Below, in pieces: positions 8,278 through 19,008 of a stretch of DNA of 64,000 bases. The notes below the pieces were generated by a model that did no database searches, was not told where the DNA came from, and saw only the letters and a program-made list of their open reading frames with translations. Positions within the stretch are counted from its first letter, which is position 1, and each line of letters begins with the position of its first letter. The stretch covers positions 4,340,001 to 4,404,000 of the forward strand of contig CP108521.1 of NCBI GenBank assembly GCA_035999765.1. Direction: 5' to 3'. This DNA comes from Streptomyces sp. NBC_01231. Its GTDB lineage: Bacteria > Actinomycetota > Actinomycetes > Streptomycetales > Streptomycetaceae. Both the position numbers and the translations under genes were made by a program.

Positions 8278-8754
8278 TCACTGGTCGGAGGCGTCGGACG
8301 AGTCGACGCCGTCCCAGACGTTCGCGTACCAGGGGCGGTCCGCCGCGCCCAGGTCATTGCGGGACTGCTTGGCGGCGTTCGGGTCGATGACGACGAAGCC
8401 CGTCTCACCCGGCATGACGTAGTGCAGCCGCTGCCGGATCTGCTGCTCCGCGTACGCGTCGTCCTGCCACCGTGCCTTCAGGTCGCGCAGCTGCTCGACC
8501 CGTTCCCGGGTCCGCTCCTGCTTGCGCTGCACCTCGGCGATCTCGGCGCGCTGGGCGACGTACTGCCTTATGGGATAGGCGAGCGCCACGATCAGCGTGC
8601 ACAGCACGAGGGCGAGCAGCGCGGCACGGCCGGTGAGCCGGGAGCGGCGGGCCTGCCGTTTGGTCTGGGAGCGGTAGACACGGGCCGCCGTCTGCTCGCC
8701 GAGCAGCCTGATCCTGGTCGTGGTGGAGAAACGGTCCCGGTCCTTCACGGCCAT
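8278..8754 (-). CDS. divIC: Septum formation initiator DivIC/FtsB
   Basis: 158-residue bitopic division protein. A basic cytoplasmic N terminus (about 43 residues) is followed by one membrane helix (ALLALVLCTLIVALAYPI, 45-62) and a coiled coil just outside the membrane (about 64-95, rich in Glu/Gln/Arg); the C-terminal part carries YAEQQIRQRLHYVMPGE. It forms a complex with FtsL/DivIB homologues at the sporulation or cross-wall septum. Start ATG 8754 is preceded by GGGAGGCGGGG. First gene of the divIC-DUF501-ppx operon, whose stop overlaps a possible start of the next gene. Confidence 0.92.
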   Translation of the reverse strand: MAVKDRDRFSTTTRIRLLGEQTAARVYRSQTKRQARRSRLTGRAALLALVLCTLIVALAYPIRQYVAQRAEIAEVQRKQERTRERVEQLRDLKARWQDDAYAEQQIRQRLHYVMPGETGFVVIDPNAAKQSRNDLGAADRPWYANVWDGVDSSDASDQ

Positions 8755-8779
8755 GTCCCCGCCTCCCGTCTCACACGTG

Positions 8780-8824
8780 CGTACGTCCCCGGACACGGTA
8801 CGGGACCGGGTACGGGGACGTACG
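8780..8824. repeat. Inverted repeat in the eno-divIC gap
   Basis: Arms CGTACGTCCCC (8780-8790) and GGGGACGTACG (8814-8824), 11 bp, with a 23-nt centre. It lies just upstream of the divIC ribosome site, so it could be a divIC operator or leader hairpin. Confidence 0.45.
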
Positions 8825-8846
8825 TACGACTGGCTAAGGCTTGGCC

Positions 8847-8867
8847 CTCAACGGGTCAGCCCTTGAG
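8847..8867 (-). terminator. Possible eno terminator
   Basis: Stem-loop CTCAA-(C)-GGG with CCC-TTGAG around a TCAG loop, one bulged base. It is the only compact hairpin downstream of eno, but the 25-bp array has pushed it about 150 bp from the stop. Confidence 0.35.
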
Positions 8868-8887
8868 TTCTCGCCGCGGCCGTGCCT

Positions 8888-10619
<1,732 letters not shown>

Positions 10620-10647
10620 GCGCTGTGGTTCGGATGGGCGCCGCCTA

Positions 10648-11584
<937 letters not shown>

Positions 11585-11590
11585 GTCCTG

Positions 11591-11620
11591 ACGGTAGACA
11601 CGCGATCCGCGGAATTTCAA
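11591..11620 (-). promoter_or_regulatory. rpfA promoter
   Basis: On the minus strand TTGAAA (11620-11615), 18 bp, TACCGT (11596-11591). It places the transcript start near 11584, just upstream of the first riboswitch block. Confidence 0.6.
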
Positions 11621-11648
11621 AGACGATCAGGTCTTCTGAGACTCATCC

Positions 11649-11687
11649 CACACTTTCACCAAACCGGACATTCGGTGGCGAAGTGTG
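11649..11687 (-). terminator. Hairpin after the second rpf gene
   Basis: CACACTT (11649-11655) pairs with AAGTGTG (11681-11687), continued inside by CACC/GGTG with an internal loop. It is 24 bp beyond the stop at 11712 and upstream of the rpfA promoter. No T tract. Confidence 0.5.
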
Positions 11688-11711
11688 ACGCGAACTCCCG
11701 TCGGTTTAGCC

Positions 11712-12716
11712 CTATTCGGCACCAAGTCCAAGGGTCTGACCGGGGACGATACGACTCGGGTCGGAGCCGATCTCCTGCTTGTTCTCCTCATAGAGGGCAC
11801 GCCATCCGCCGGGGAGGTCAAGGGAGTCGGCGATGGACTCGAGGGTGTCCCCGATCCCGACGGTGTACGAGCCGCCGCCGACGGCGTGGCGGCCCGTGGA
11901 GGTGCCGGCGTCGGCGTCAACGGCCGCATCCTCGTCGGCACTGCCGCCGCGGTGCTTGCCGCCACCGAGCGCCCCGGTGTCGACCAGGCTCGAAGAGCCG
12001 CCTACCCGCCAGGAGTTGTCCGAGTCGTCCTGCTTTGTCGCACCTGTGGACGTATCGCCGGATCCCTTTGAGGCGCTGGATCCGGAGTCGGCGGACGCGT
12101 CGGACTCGGCCGAGTCGCCCGCCCCGCTCGAGCCGTCCGACGACGCCCCGGAGGAGGAGCCTGAAGGTGAGCCGGAGGGAGTGTTCGAGGCGGACGCCGA
12201 AGGCGCACCCGACCCCTCATCCGAGGATCCACTCCCGGACGAACCGGTCGATGAACCCTCAGAGTCCAACAATCCGGACGAGTCCGAGTTGCCCGACCCC
12301 GTCTCGCTTCCCACACCCGTGTCGACATCGGCCGCCTCGGAGCTCTTGGTGAGTCCGTTGAGCAGCCCGCAGGTGGACCAGTAGCCGACACCCTGGTCGG
12401 CGAGGATCTTCTCCGCGACGGCGATCTGCTGGTTGCGGCTGGCCTGGTCGGCGCGCGAGGCGTAGTCGAGGCCGCCGTAACGCTCCCAGTCCTTCTGGGC
12501 GATGTGGAGGCCGCCGTAGTACCCGTCGCCTTCGTTCGCGCTCCAGGAGCCCTCGGTCTCGCAGTTGGCGACCTGGTCCCAGGTGGTCCCGGTGGCCGCA
12601 CTGGCGCCGGTGGCACCGAGCAGCGGGATGGCGATGGCGGAGCCGGTCACGCCGGCCGCGACGAGGAGAGCCGGAGCTTGACGGGGGCGACGATGCCGGC
12701 CGTTCCCGGAGAGCAT
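11712..12716 (-). CDS. Resuscitation-promoting factor, long-linker LysM type
   Basis: 334 residues, second Rpf-type muralytic enzyme next to rpfA. Signal peptide to about residue 41, Rpf domain about 42-118 with the expected Glu at position 53 but in CETEGSW rather than the CESGGNW of its neighbour. A very long Ser/Gly/Asp/Ala linker (about 122-280) replaces the short one of RpfA and ends in a LysM domain (about 285-332, YTVGIGDTLESIADSL). Start ATG 12716 has AAAGG 9 nt upstream. It has its own promoter and no riboswitch leader, so the two paralogues should respond to different signals. The acidic substitution beside the catalytic Glu is worth noting. Confidence 0.88.
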   Translation of the reverse strand: MLSGNGRHRRPRQAPALLVAAGVTGSAIAIPLLGATGASAATGTTWDQVANCETEGSWSANEGDGYYGGLHIAQKDWERYGGLDYASRADQASRNQQIAVAEKILADQGVGYWSTCGLLNGLTKSSEAADVDTGVGSETGSGNSDSSGLLDSEGSSTGSSGSGSSDEGSGAPSASASNTPSGSPSGSSSGASSDGSSGAGDSAESDASADSGSSASKGSGDTSTGATKQDDSDNSWRVGGSSSLVDTGALGGGKHRGGSADEDAAVDADAGTSTGRHAVGGGSYTVGIGDTLESIADSLDLPGGWRALYEENKQEIGSDPSRIVPGQTLGLGAE

Positions 12717-12786
12717 GCGGAGAACCTTTCGCGAGACAACGGTGACCGTGCGGCGGATGACACTCGCCGCAGCGTTGATCCGTGAA

Positions 12787-12816
12787 CGTATAGGCAGACG
12801 ATCACTTGTCACAAGT
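12787..12816 (-). promoter_or_regulatory. Promoter of the second rpf gene with overlapping palindrome
   Basis: Minus strand TTGTGA (12814-12809), 16 bp, TATACG (12792-12787). The palindrome ACTTGT-C-ACAAGT (12804-12816) covers the -35 box and is a candidate repressor site. Confidence 0.55.
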
Positions 12817-12841
12817 TAATGCCGCGTAGATCACGTGAAGA

Positions 12842-14155
12842 TCACAAAATTGAGGGCGCGTCACCTTTACGCAGGTGAGGGACTCGACCACGCGGCGTGA
12901 ACTCGACGGGCAGCGTACGCAGTCCGCGCATGATGAGCCCGCCACGCCAGCGCAAATCAGCCGAATCCACGGCGAGTCGCAGGTCCGGGAGGCGGGTGAG
13001 GAGCGTGCCGAGCGCGCTCTGGCCCTCCAGCCGGGCGAGGGGCGCGCCGAGGCAGTAGTGGATGCCGTGGCCGTATCCGAGGTGTTGGTTGTCACTCCGT
13101 GAGAGGTCGAGCACATCCGGATCCGCGAACCGCTCCGGATCCCGGTCCGCGGCGGCGAGTACGACGAGCACGGGGTCGCCGGCAGCGATGTCCTGCCCGC
13201 CGATGCTGACCGGCCGGGTGGCGAATCGCCAGGTGGCGAGCTCGACGGGGCCGTCGTAGCGCAGGAGTTCCTCGACGCCGGTCTCCAGGAGGCCGCGTTC
13301 CCCGGCGGCGAGGGACCGTTGGAGCCGGGAGCGCTGTTCGGGGTGGGTGAGCAGGGCGTAGGTGCCGTTGCCGATGAGGTTGACGGTGGTCTCGAAACCG
13401 GCGAACAGCAGGATGAAGGCCATCGCGGCGGCCTCGTTCTCGGTGAGGTGCTCGCCGTGGTCGGAGGCTCGGATGAGACCCGAGATGAGGTCCTCGCCGG
13501 GGGTGCTCTCGGCGGGGAGTGCCTCTCGCTTGCGGTGGATGAGCTCGGCGAGATAGCCGCGCATCTTCTTCACCGACCGGGCGACACCGCCGCGCGGCCC
13601 GCCCCCGTGACGGATCATCATGCCCGCCCAGTCCCGGAAGTCGTCCTGGTCCTCGCGGGGGACGCCGAGCAGGTCGCAGATCGCGTAGATGGGCAGGGGG
13701 AACGCGAAGTCGTGAATCAGGTCGGCACTCCCCTTCTCCGCGAACCCGTCGATCAGATCGTCGGTCAGTTCCTGCACCCGAGGGGCGAACTCGGCGACCC
13801 GTCTCGGAGTGAACGCCTTCGACACGAGCCGCCGGAGCCTCGTGTGGTCCGGCGGGTCGATGTTGAGCAGATGGGTCATCAACTCGGCCTTGCGCTCACC
13901 GGGGATACCGGTCTTGCCCTTGGCGTGCGCGGGCTCGTCGTGGTGCGCCGGGTTCTTCGAGAGGCGCTGGTCGGCGAGGGCCTGCTTGGCGTCGGCGTAG
14001 CGGGTGACCAGCCATGCCTCCACGCCACTCGGAAGCTTCGTCCGGTGGACGGGGGCGTGCTCCCGGAGCCAGGCGTACGCCGGGTAGGGGTCGGTGGCGA
14101 ACTCCCAGGTGAAGAGTTCCGGGGCGGGGCTCGTGGAGGCGGGCTGGTCGGTCAC
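12842..14155 (-). CDS. Cytochrome P450, CYP107-like
   Basis: 437-residue soluble bacterial P450 (haem monooxygenase). I-helix oxygen-binding motif AGFETT (252-257), K-helix EELLR (295-299), and the haem loop GYGHGIHYCLG (360-370) with Cys368 as the axial thiolate, followed by APLARLE. The N-terminal part has DPYPAYAWLREHAPVHR typical of the class. Start is GTG 14155, overlapping the mazG stop as GTGA. No ferredoxin or biosynthetic gene adjoins it, so the substrate is unknown. The S. coelicolor P450 at this position has, as I recall, been linked to development. Ends in SIL, with a short basic tail. Confidence 0.93.
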   Translation of the reverse strand: MTDQPASTSPAPELFTWEFATDPYPAYAWLREHAPVHRTKLPSGVEAWLVTRYADAKQALADQRLSKNPAHHDEPAHAKGKTGIPGERKAELMTHLLNIDPPDHTRLRRLVSKAFTPRRVAEFAPRVQELTDDLIDGFAEKGSADLIHDFAFPLPIYAICDLLGVPREDQDDFRDWAGMMIRHGGGPRGGVARSVKKMRGYLAELIHRKREALPAESTPGEDLISGLIRASDHGEHLTENEAAAMAFILLFAGFETTVNLIGNGTYALLTHPEQRSRLQRSLAAGERGLLETGVEELLRYDGPVELATWRFATRPVSIGGQDIAAGDPVLVVLAAADRDPERFADPDVLDLSRSDNQHLGYGHGIHYCLGAPLARLEGQSALGTLLTRLPDLRLAVDSADLRWRGGLIMRGLRTLPVEFTPRGRVPHLRKGDAPSIL

Positions 14156-15216
14156 TCCGTGACGGTATCCGGATCGTGGGGCAGGCCCTGCGTGCCGAGT
14201 CCCTCGGCAGCCCGTACCGCGTCCCGGTAGGCCCGGGCGGCGACGCGCAGTGCTGCCTCCGGGTCCACTCCGGCCGCTTCCGCCCGGACCGCGTGGGTCA
14301 GCAGCTCATAGCCGACGCCCTCGCCTGTCGGGAGCGGCACGTCGAGGTCTGCCGTGCGGACCCGTGACGCCAGCTTCGCCGCCAGGGCGAGGCCCGGCTG
14401 GCCCAGGGGTATGCCGTCCGTCACCGACTCGCGGCGCTTCTCGATCGCCTTGGTGCGCAGCCAGTGCTCCTTGACCTCTTCGGGGGTCGTGGCGGTCTCG
14501 TCGCCGAAGACATGAGGGTGGCGGTGGATGAGCTTGGCGACGATGCCGCCGGCCACGTCGTCGATGGAGAAGGGGTCGGTGCCGTCCTCGGCGCGGCCCT
14601 CCTCGGCGATGCGGGCGTGGAAGACGACCTGGAGAAGGACGTCACCGAGCTCCTCCCGCAGTTCGTCGCGGTCGCCCTCCTCGATCGCCTCGACGAGCTC
14701 GTACGCCTCCTCGATGCCGTACTTCGCCAGGCCCTTGTGGGTCTGCTGGGACGACCAGGGGCACTCGGCGCGGATGCGGTCCATGACCTGGACGAGGTCG
14801 AGGAGGCGAGCGCCCGGAAGGTCGTAGGAGGCGGGGAGCAACTCCAGCTCCGGCATCGAGACGCGGCCGGAGCCCGCGAGGCGGGCGAGGCCGTCCGTGA
14901 GGGTGGACTCGCCCTCACCGGTCGCGACCACGACCACCGTCCTGCCCCCGGCGCAGGCGGCGACCAGCTCCTCGGCGGTCGGCGACGCCTCGTCGACCGT
15001 TGTCCCCGCCTCACGCAGATAGGGCAGCTGCGGATGCGCGCCGTCCGCGCACAGCACGCGGTCGGCGGCGTGCAGTGCCTGCCAGGCGGGCCAGGACAGC
15101 AGCCCGGGTGCGACACGGTGACTGGTGGTGAGCAGGACGACACGGCCGGGGGCGAGGGTGGCGTCCTGGCTGTGGCCTGGGGTCGAGGCGGCTTCGGGGC
15201 TGATTGCGTTCACCAT
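14152..15216 (-). CDS. mazG: Nucleoside triphosphate pyrophosphohydrolase MazG
   Basis: 354 residues. MazG hydrolyses NTPs to NMP and pyrophosphate, clearing non-canonical nucleotides and in some bacteria lowering ppGpp. The MazG helix pair is at about 166-205: YGIEEAYELVEAIEEGD then REELGDVLLQVVFHAR, giving the EExxE and ExxD metal-binding sets. As in other actinobacteria it has a ~140-residue N-terminal extension (RVVLLTTSHRVAPGLLSW, VVVVATGEGESTLTDGLARL) resembling a shrunken tetrapyrrole-methylase fold. ATG 15216 is chosen; a GTG directly follows. The stop overlaps the P450 start. Confidence 0.92.
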   Translation of the reverse strand: MVNAISPEAASTPGHSQDATLAPGRVVLLTTSHRVAPGLLSWPAWQALHAADRVLCADGAHPQLPYLREAGTTVDEASPTAEELVAACAGGRTVVVVATGEGESTLTDGLARLAGSGRVSMPELELLPASYDLPGARLLDLVQVMDRIRAECPWSSQQTHKGLAKYGIEEAYELVEAIEEGDRDELREELGDVLLQVVFHARIAEEGRAEDGTDPFSIDDVAGGIVAKLIHRHPHVFGDETATTPEEVKEHWLRTKAIEKRRESVTDGIPLGQPGLALAAKLASRVRTADLDVPLPTGEGVGYELLTHAVRAEAAGVDPEAALRVAARAYRDAVRAAEGLGTQGLPHDPDTVTE

Positions 15217-15481
15217 TCGAAGCTAACGCACGCCGCCGGGCAGGCGATCAGGTTGTCCACAGGCGAGGGGCGGCGGTGCGATCGTATGAACATCCACCGT
15301 GTGACCGTCCGCGCCGTAGCGTTACGCCTCGCGTCCGCCCGGCGTCGGATCCCCTCACGGTCCGGGCCCCTCACCGTCCGGACCCCTCACCGTCTGGGCC
15401 CCTCACGTCATGCGGGGCGCACCTCTTGTCATGCGGGAGTGCCTCTTGCCTGCCCCGGCACCAGCCCCGTGCTGCCACCCC

Positions 15482-16129
15482 TCACGCCGTCTGCGGGACC
15501 TCAGGCGCCGTGACCTCTCGTACCCACGGCGTCTTCGCGTCGACCCGGCTGCTCTTCTCCACGTCCCAGGTGCCGTAGCGCGGGTTGAGGTCGACGCCGA
15601 GTTCCTTCGAGGCCTTGGTGAGGACGCTCCAGAAGGCGGGGTCGCGGGTGTCGGTGCCGAGCTTGGCGGCGAGTTTCTGCGCCTCCAGCTGGAGGCGCAG
15701 GTTTTCCTCGAGGCGCTCCGGGGCGATGCCGTACTGCTGGAGCCAGGCGGTCTCCAGCGCCTCGGCTCCGCCTGTCTGCTGCTCCAGACCGGCCCTCATC
15801 TGCTGGATCTCCATGCGGCTGACGGTCACGCCCTCGTCGTCCGCGGCGCGGTGCAGCACCTGGTCCAGGACCATGTTGTGCAGGGTGTCGCGGGTGAGTG
15901 TGCCCGTCTTGGCGATGACCTGCTGGTACTGCGCCTCGTCCGGCACCGCCGCCCGCTGGGCGTCGCGCACCTCGCTCACCCGGTTCTCCAGCTGGGCGAC
16001 GGTGATCCGCTGGTCGCCGACGACGGCCGCCGCGCCCGGATGCGCGTCGTTTCCGCAGGCGGTGAGGAGGGGGGCCGCGGCGATCGCGGCGGAGAGCAGG
16101 AGCGCGGTGCGACGGCGACGGCGGTGCAA
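15482..16129 (-). CDS. SurA-N-like lipoprotein chaperone
   Basis: 215 residues. Short Arg-rich n-region, hydrophobic stretch and lipobox LTAC (lipidated Cys25). Mature part has AAAVVGDQRITVAQLENRV, typical of the SurA/PrsA N-terminal chaperone domain; the rest is helical without a visible parvulin rotamase domain, so it is probably a folding helper, not an isomerase. The start is inferred to be TTG 16129, because GGGAGG lies 5 nt before it and the next upstream in-frame ATG is over 100 bp away beyond the promoter. It is separated from mazG by about 265 bp with no feature I can name. Confidence 0.85.
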   Translation of the reverse strand: MHRRRRRTALLLSAAIAAAPLLTACGNDAHPGAAAVVGDQRITVAQLENRVSEVRDAQRAAVPDEAQYQQVIAKTGTLTRDTLHNMVLDQVLHRAADDEGVTVSRMEIQQMRAGLEQQTGGAEALETAWLQQYGIAPERLEENLRLQLEAQKLAAKLGTDTRDPAFWSVLTKASKELGVDLNPRYGTWDVEKSSRVDAKTPWVREVTAPEVPQTA

Positions 16130-16181
16130 GGGAACCTCCCGAGGAGATTGTGCGACGGTGCACAAGGTCTTGCGATGATCG

Positions 16182-16210
16182 ATGTTAGGCAGTGGGCAGG
16201 CTCTGGCCAA
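16182..16210 (-). promoter_or_regulatory. Promoter of the SurA-like lipoprotein gene
   Basis: Minus strand TTGGCC (16210-16205), 17 bp, TAACAT (16187-16182), giving a leader of about 46 nt to the TTG start. It supports that start over the longer reading frame. Confidence 0.55.
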
Positions 16211-16266
16211 CCCATTGGACCAACGATTCGCCAGGACTTCGGGCACCGCCGCACCTCGCCGCCTGG

Positions 16267-16328
16267 AAGACCGGCAAGACCGGAAGACCGGGATGAGCGG
16301 GATGACCGGGAAGAGCGGGAAGACCGGT
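16267..16328. repeat. 9-bp tandem repeat at the DUF1906 gene end
   Basis: Seven near copies of AAGACCGGN (one 8 bp; ATGAGCGGG and ATGACCGGG variants), ending at the stop codon of the minus-strand gene (16328-16330). Confidence 0.75.
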
Positions 16329-17155
16329 CAGCCGGTGATGGCCACCGGGGCGTCCCACGCGTCGCGGTCCACGGTGATCGTGTAGCCGTTCCGCGTCTCC
16401 TTGCTGTTGACCATGTACTGGTGGCCCCGGCTGTGGTTCGTGAACTGGGTGGCGCCGAACGGCCAGTCAGTGGTCGTGGTGTTCTGCTTGTCCCACAGCG
16501 CGTACCACATGTTGCCCGGCAGGTCCGTCTTGTCGGTGGCCTTGGCGATCGCCTTCGCGCTGGAGCTGGTGAAGCCGTAGTAGCCGCTGCGGTACGTCTT
16601 CGCGCGCAGTGCCTTGTCGAAGGCGCGCACGTAGGTGAGGACGGCGTTGTTGCACGACGTGTTCGTGATGTCGTACGGCTCCATGTCGAGGTAGACCGGG
16701 CTGCCGGCCTTCATGCCGAGGGCGGACGACTTCGCCACGGCGTCGGCGGCGTCGCTCGCGCCGAGCGAGGCGGCGGTGGTCGCGGTGAGCTTCTCGGGGC
16801 TGGAACCGGTCTGGCAGGGCGGCTGGGCGCCGACGTAGATCGGGATGAGCTTCCAGCCGACCGTGCTGACCGACTTCACCCAGGATGCGGTGAGGTTGGG
16901 CTGGGAGCAGCCTCGGTTCTTGCCGCCGATGTAGACGGCGGCGGCGCCGTAGAGGCCGCCGTGCCAGGCCTTCATCGCGGACAGGGAGGGCGCGGCGCAA
17001 GTGTCGAAGGCGCGGCCGGTGTAGGTGCGCTGGGCGGGCCAGGTGGTGGCGGCCATGGAGGTCTGCGCGGCGATGCCTGCTCCGGCGACCACGGCGGCAC
17101 CGGCGACGGTCCAGGTGACGTATCTGCGCTTCTTGGACTGCCGATGGCTGGACAT
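16328..17155 (-). CDS. Secreted DUF1906 glycoside-hydrolase-like protein
   Basis: 275 residues. N terminus MSSHRQSKKRRYVTW followed by a hydrophobic stretch and an Ala-x-Ala-type site near residue 36; the RRYVTW gives it a Tat-like look though Sec is possible. The mature part is the DUF1906/Rv2525c-like TIM-barrel (GRAFDTCAAPSLSAMKAW near 47-64; YLDMEPYD at 155-162, where acidic residues would sit if catalytic). Four to five cysteines suggest disulfides. Members are cell-wall-associated proteins of unknown reaction. ATG 17155 has GGGGTGGGG just upstream. Alone in its transcript. Confidence 0.85.
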   Translation of the reverse strand: MSSHRQSKKRRYVTWTVAGAAVVAGAGIAAQTSMAATTWPAQRTYTGRAFDTCAAPSLSAMKAWHGGLYGAAAVYIGGKNRGCSQPNLTASWVKSVSTVGWKLIPIYVGAQPPCQTGSSPEKLTATTAASLGASDAADAVAKSSALGMKAGSPVYLDMEPYDITNTSCNNAVLTYVRAFDKALRAKTYRSGYYGFTSSSAKAIAKATDKTDLPGNMWYALWDKQNTTTTDWPFGATQFTNHSRGHQYMVNSKETRNGYTITVDRDAWDAPVAITG

Positions 17156-17261
17156 GAGTGACCCCACCCCTGATTGCGCGACGCATCACCGGGACGCGTC
17201 GCGTGACGAGCGCGCGCATGGCGCGCGGAACTGGCGTGCACGACCGACGCGCGACCGGGGC

Positions 17262-17300
17262 GCATACGGCGTACGAAGGTTTACGAAGGCATACGAAAAG
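17262..17300. repeat. 10-bp phased repeats upstream of the DUF1906 gene
   Basis: GTACGAAGGT, TTACGAAGGC and ATACGAAAAG (17271-17300) at exact 10-bp steps, with a weaker CATACGGC before them: TACGA on one helix face each turn. The whole gap 17156-17472 holds this and the hairpin at 17303-17333; no gene is visible. Confidence 0.6.
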
Positions 17301-17302
17301 GT

Positions 17303-17333
17303 GCGCGGCGCGCAGAGGGGGCGCGCGCCGCGC
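17303..17333. repeat. GC hairpin between kinase and DUF1906 genes
   Basis: Arms GCGCGGCGCGC (17303-17313) and GCGCGCCGCGC (17323-17333), 9-nt loop. Located 140 bp downstream of the kinase stop on the minus strand; probably its terminator, although long-range. Confidence 0.5.
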
Positions 17334-17472
17334 GTGAAGCGGATCGCAACCTATCCCGGGCCGTATCCCTGTTCGGGAAACACCGCCCCCAGAGGCACAC
17401 AAGAATCCCCCTTGGACGAGCAAAATCCGGCCATCGCGTGCCTCCGGCGTCGTCCCGCCCACGTATCCGGCC

Positions 17473-19008
17473 TCAACCGCGAACCTGCCCGAGCCACTGC
17501 AGCGTCCTGCGGATCTCCGTCGCGAGCGGGTGTCCGGTGCCGTGCAGGCGTTCCGTGTCGTGCAGGAGGCGGGCCAGGGTGTCGTGCGCGGCGGGGCGGT
17601 CGCCGAGGGCGAGGAGCAGGTGGCCGATGCGGCGGCGCACGTCGTGGGCGAGTTCCGGGTCGCCGGCCACGTACTGGTTCTCGTAGTACGGCAGCAGCGC
17701 GCGGTACTCGGCGAGCGCCGCCGCCGGTTCGCCGAGCTGCTCCAGGCACTGGGCGGCCTCGTAGCGGAAGCGGAGGGACTGCGGGTCGGACTGGCCTGCC
17801 TCGGCGGCGCGTTCGTCGGCGAGGCGGCGCAGTTCGGGCAGCGCGCGCCGGTACTGGCCGTCGTCCATGAGCGTGGCCGCGTACTGCTTGCGCAGGGTGC
17901 GCACGACCGGGGAGCGCTCGCCGTGCTGCTCGGCGGCGGCGGGCAGGATCGCGCCGAGGATGTCGACGGCCTGGGTGATGCGGCCCTCGCCGAGGAGCCG
18001 CTTGACCTCGTCGACGGCGCGCGCGACATCGGGCTTCTCGGCGGCGGGCGCGACCGGTGAGACAGGGGCGGGCTGCGGCGCGGGCGTTCGCGCGCGGTCC
18101 GGCCAGGGGGCGTGCGGGCGCAGGAAGGGGCGGGTGGGGTCGAGGGGCGCCCCTGTGGGCATCCCGCGCGCGGGCAGCAGCGAGGCGAGGTCCTCGTACA
18201 CGTCCTGCGCGGAGGCCGGCCGGTGTTGCGGGTCCTTGGCGAGCAGGCGCAGGACGAGCGCTTCCAGCGGCTCGGGCACCTCGGGGCGGGTCCGGCGCAC
18301 GGGCAGCGGCGGCTCGTACAGGTGGCGGTGCAGCACGCCGAGCGCCGTCGAGCCCGCGAACGGCACGTCGCCGCTGAGCAGTTCGTGCAGGAGGACGCCG
18401 AGTGCGTACAGGTCCGTGTACGGGCCGACCGCGCCGCCCATCGCCTGCTCGGGCGCCATGTAGGCGGGCGAGCCGATGGGTGAACCGGTGTGCGTGAGGC
18501 GGGTGGTGTCGGTGTCCATGACGGACGCGACGCCGAGGTCGAGGACGGTGACCGTGCCGTCCTGCTTCACCATCACGTTGCGCGGCTTGAGGTCGCGGTG
18601 GACGATCGGCACGGCGTGCACGGCACTCAGCACGGCGCACAGTTGCGCGGCGACCGCGACCGCCCACTGCCACGGGTACGGGTCGTGCTCGGCGAGGTGG
18701 TCGGAGAGGTCCGCGCCGTCGACGTACTGCATGACGAGGAACAGCTCCTCGCCCACGCTGCCCGCGTCGTGCACGGTGACCAGCCCCGGGTGGTCGACCT
18801 GCGCGGTCACCCGGCACTCGCGCACGAACCGCCGGCGCAGCTGGTCCGCCTCCTGGCCGGCCACCTTGTCGGGGCGCAGCAGCTTCACCGCCACGCGCCG
18901 GTCCAGCCGCTGGTCGTACGCCGCCCAGACCTGGCCCATGCCACCCTGCCCGATGAGCGTGGACAGTTCATAGCGGCCGGCGACGACACGTCCCGTCGTC
19001 ACGCTCAC
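17473..19008 (-). CDS. Serine/threonine protein kinase with C-terminal TPR-like region
   Basis: 511 residues, Hanks-type kinase without a membrane helix, hence cytosolic. Gly-rich loop GQGGMG (20-25), catalytic Lys42, HRDLKPRN (137-144), DLG in place of DFG (157-159), APE (185-187). A Pro-rich spacer (about 285-325) leads to helical repeats (about 330-510: AVDILGAILPAAAE, LRRLADERAAEAG, ALAEYRALLPYYENQ) that look like TPRs and could bind a partner or peptide. GTG start overlaps the stop of the upstream membrane-protein gene as GTGA, so the kinase and that protein are co-translated, and the membrane protein is its likely partner or anchor. Confidence 0.92.
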   Translation of the reverse strand: MSVTTGRVVAGRYELSTLIGQGGMGQVWAAYDQRLDRRVAVKLLRPDKVAGQEADQLRRRFVRECRVTAQVDHPGLVTVHDAGSVGEELFLVMQYVDGADLSDHLAEHDPYPWQWAVAVAAQLCAVLSAVHAVPIVHRDLKPRNVMVKQDGTVTVLDLGVASVMDTDTTRLTHTGSPIGSPAYMAPEQAMGGAVGPYTDLYALGVLLHELLSGDVPFAGSTALGVLHRHLYEPPLPVRRTRPEVPEPLEALVLRLLAKDPQHRPASAQDVYEDLASLLPARGMPTGAPLDPTRPFLRPHAPWPDRARTPAPQPAPVSPVAPAAEKPDVARAVDEVKRLLGEGRITQAVDILGAILPAAAEQHGERSPVVRTLRKQYAATLMDDGQYRRALPELRRLADERAAEAGQSDPQSLRFRYEAAQCLEQLGEPAAALAEYRALLPYYENQYVAGDPELAHDVRRRIGHLLLALGDRPAAHDTLARLLHDTERLHGTGHPLATEIRRTLQWLGQVRG

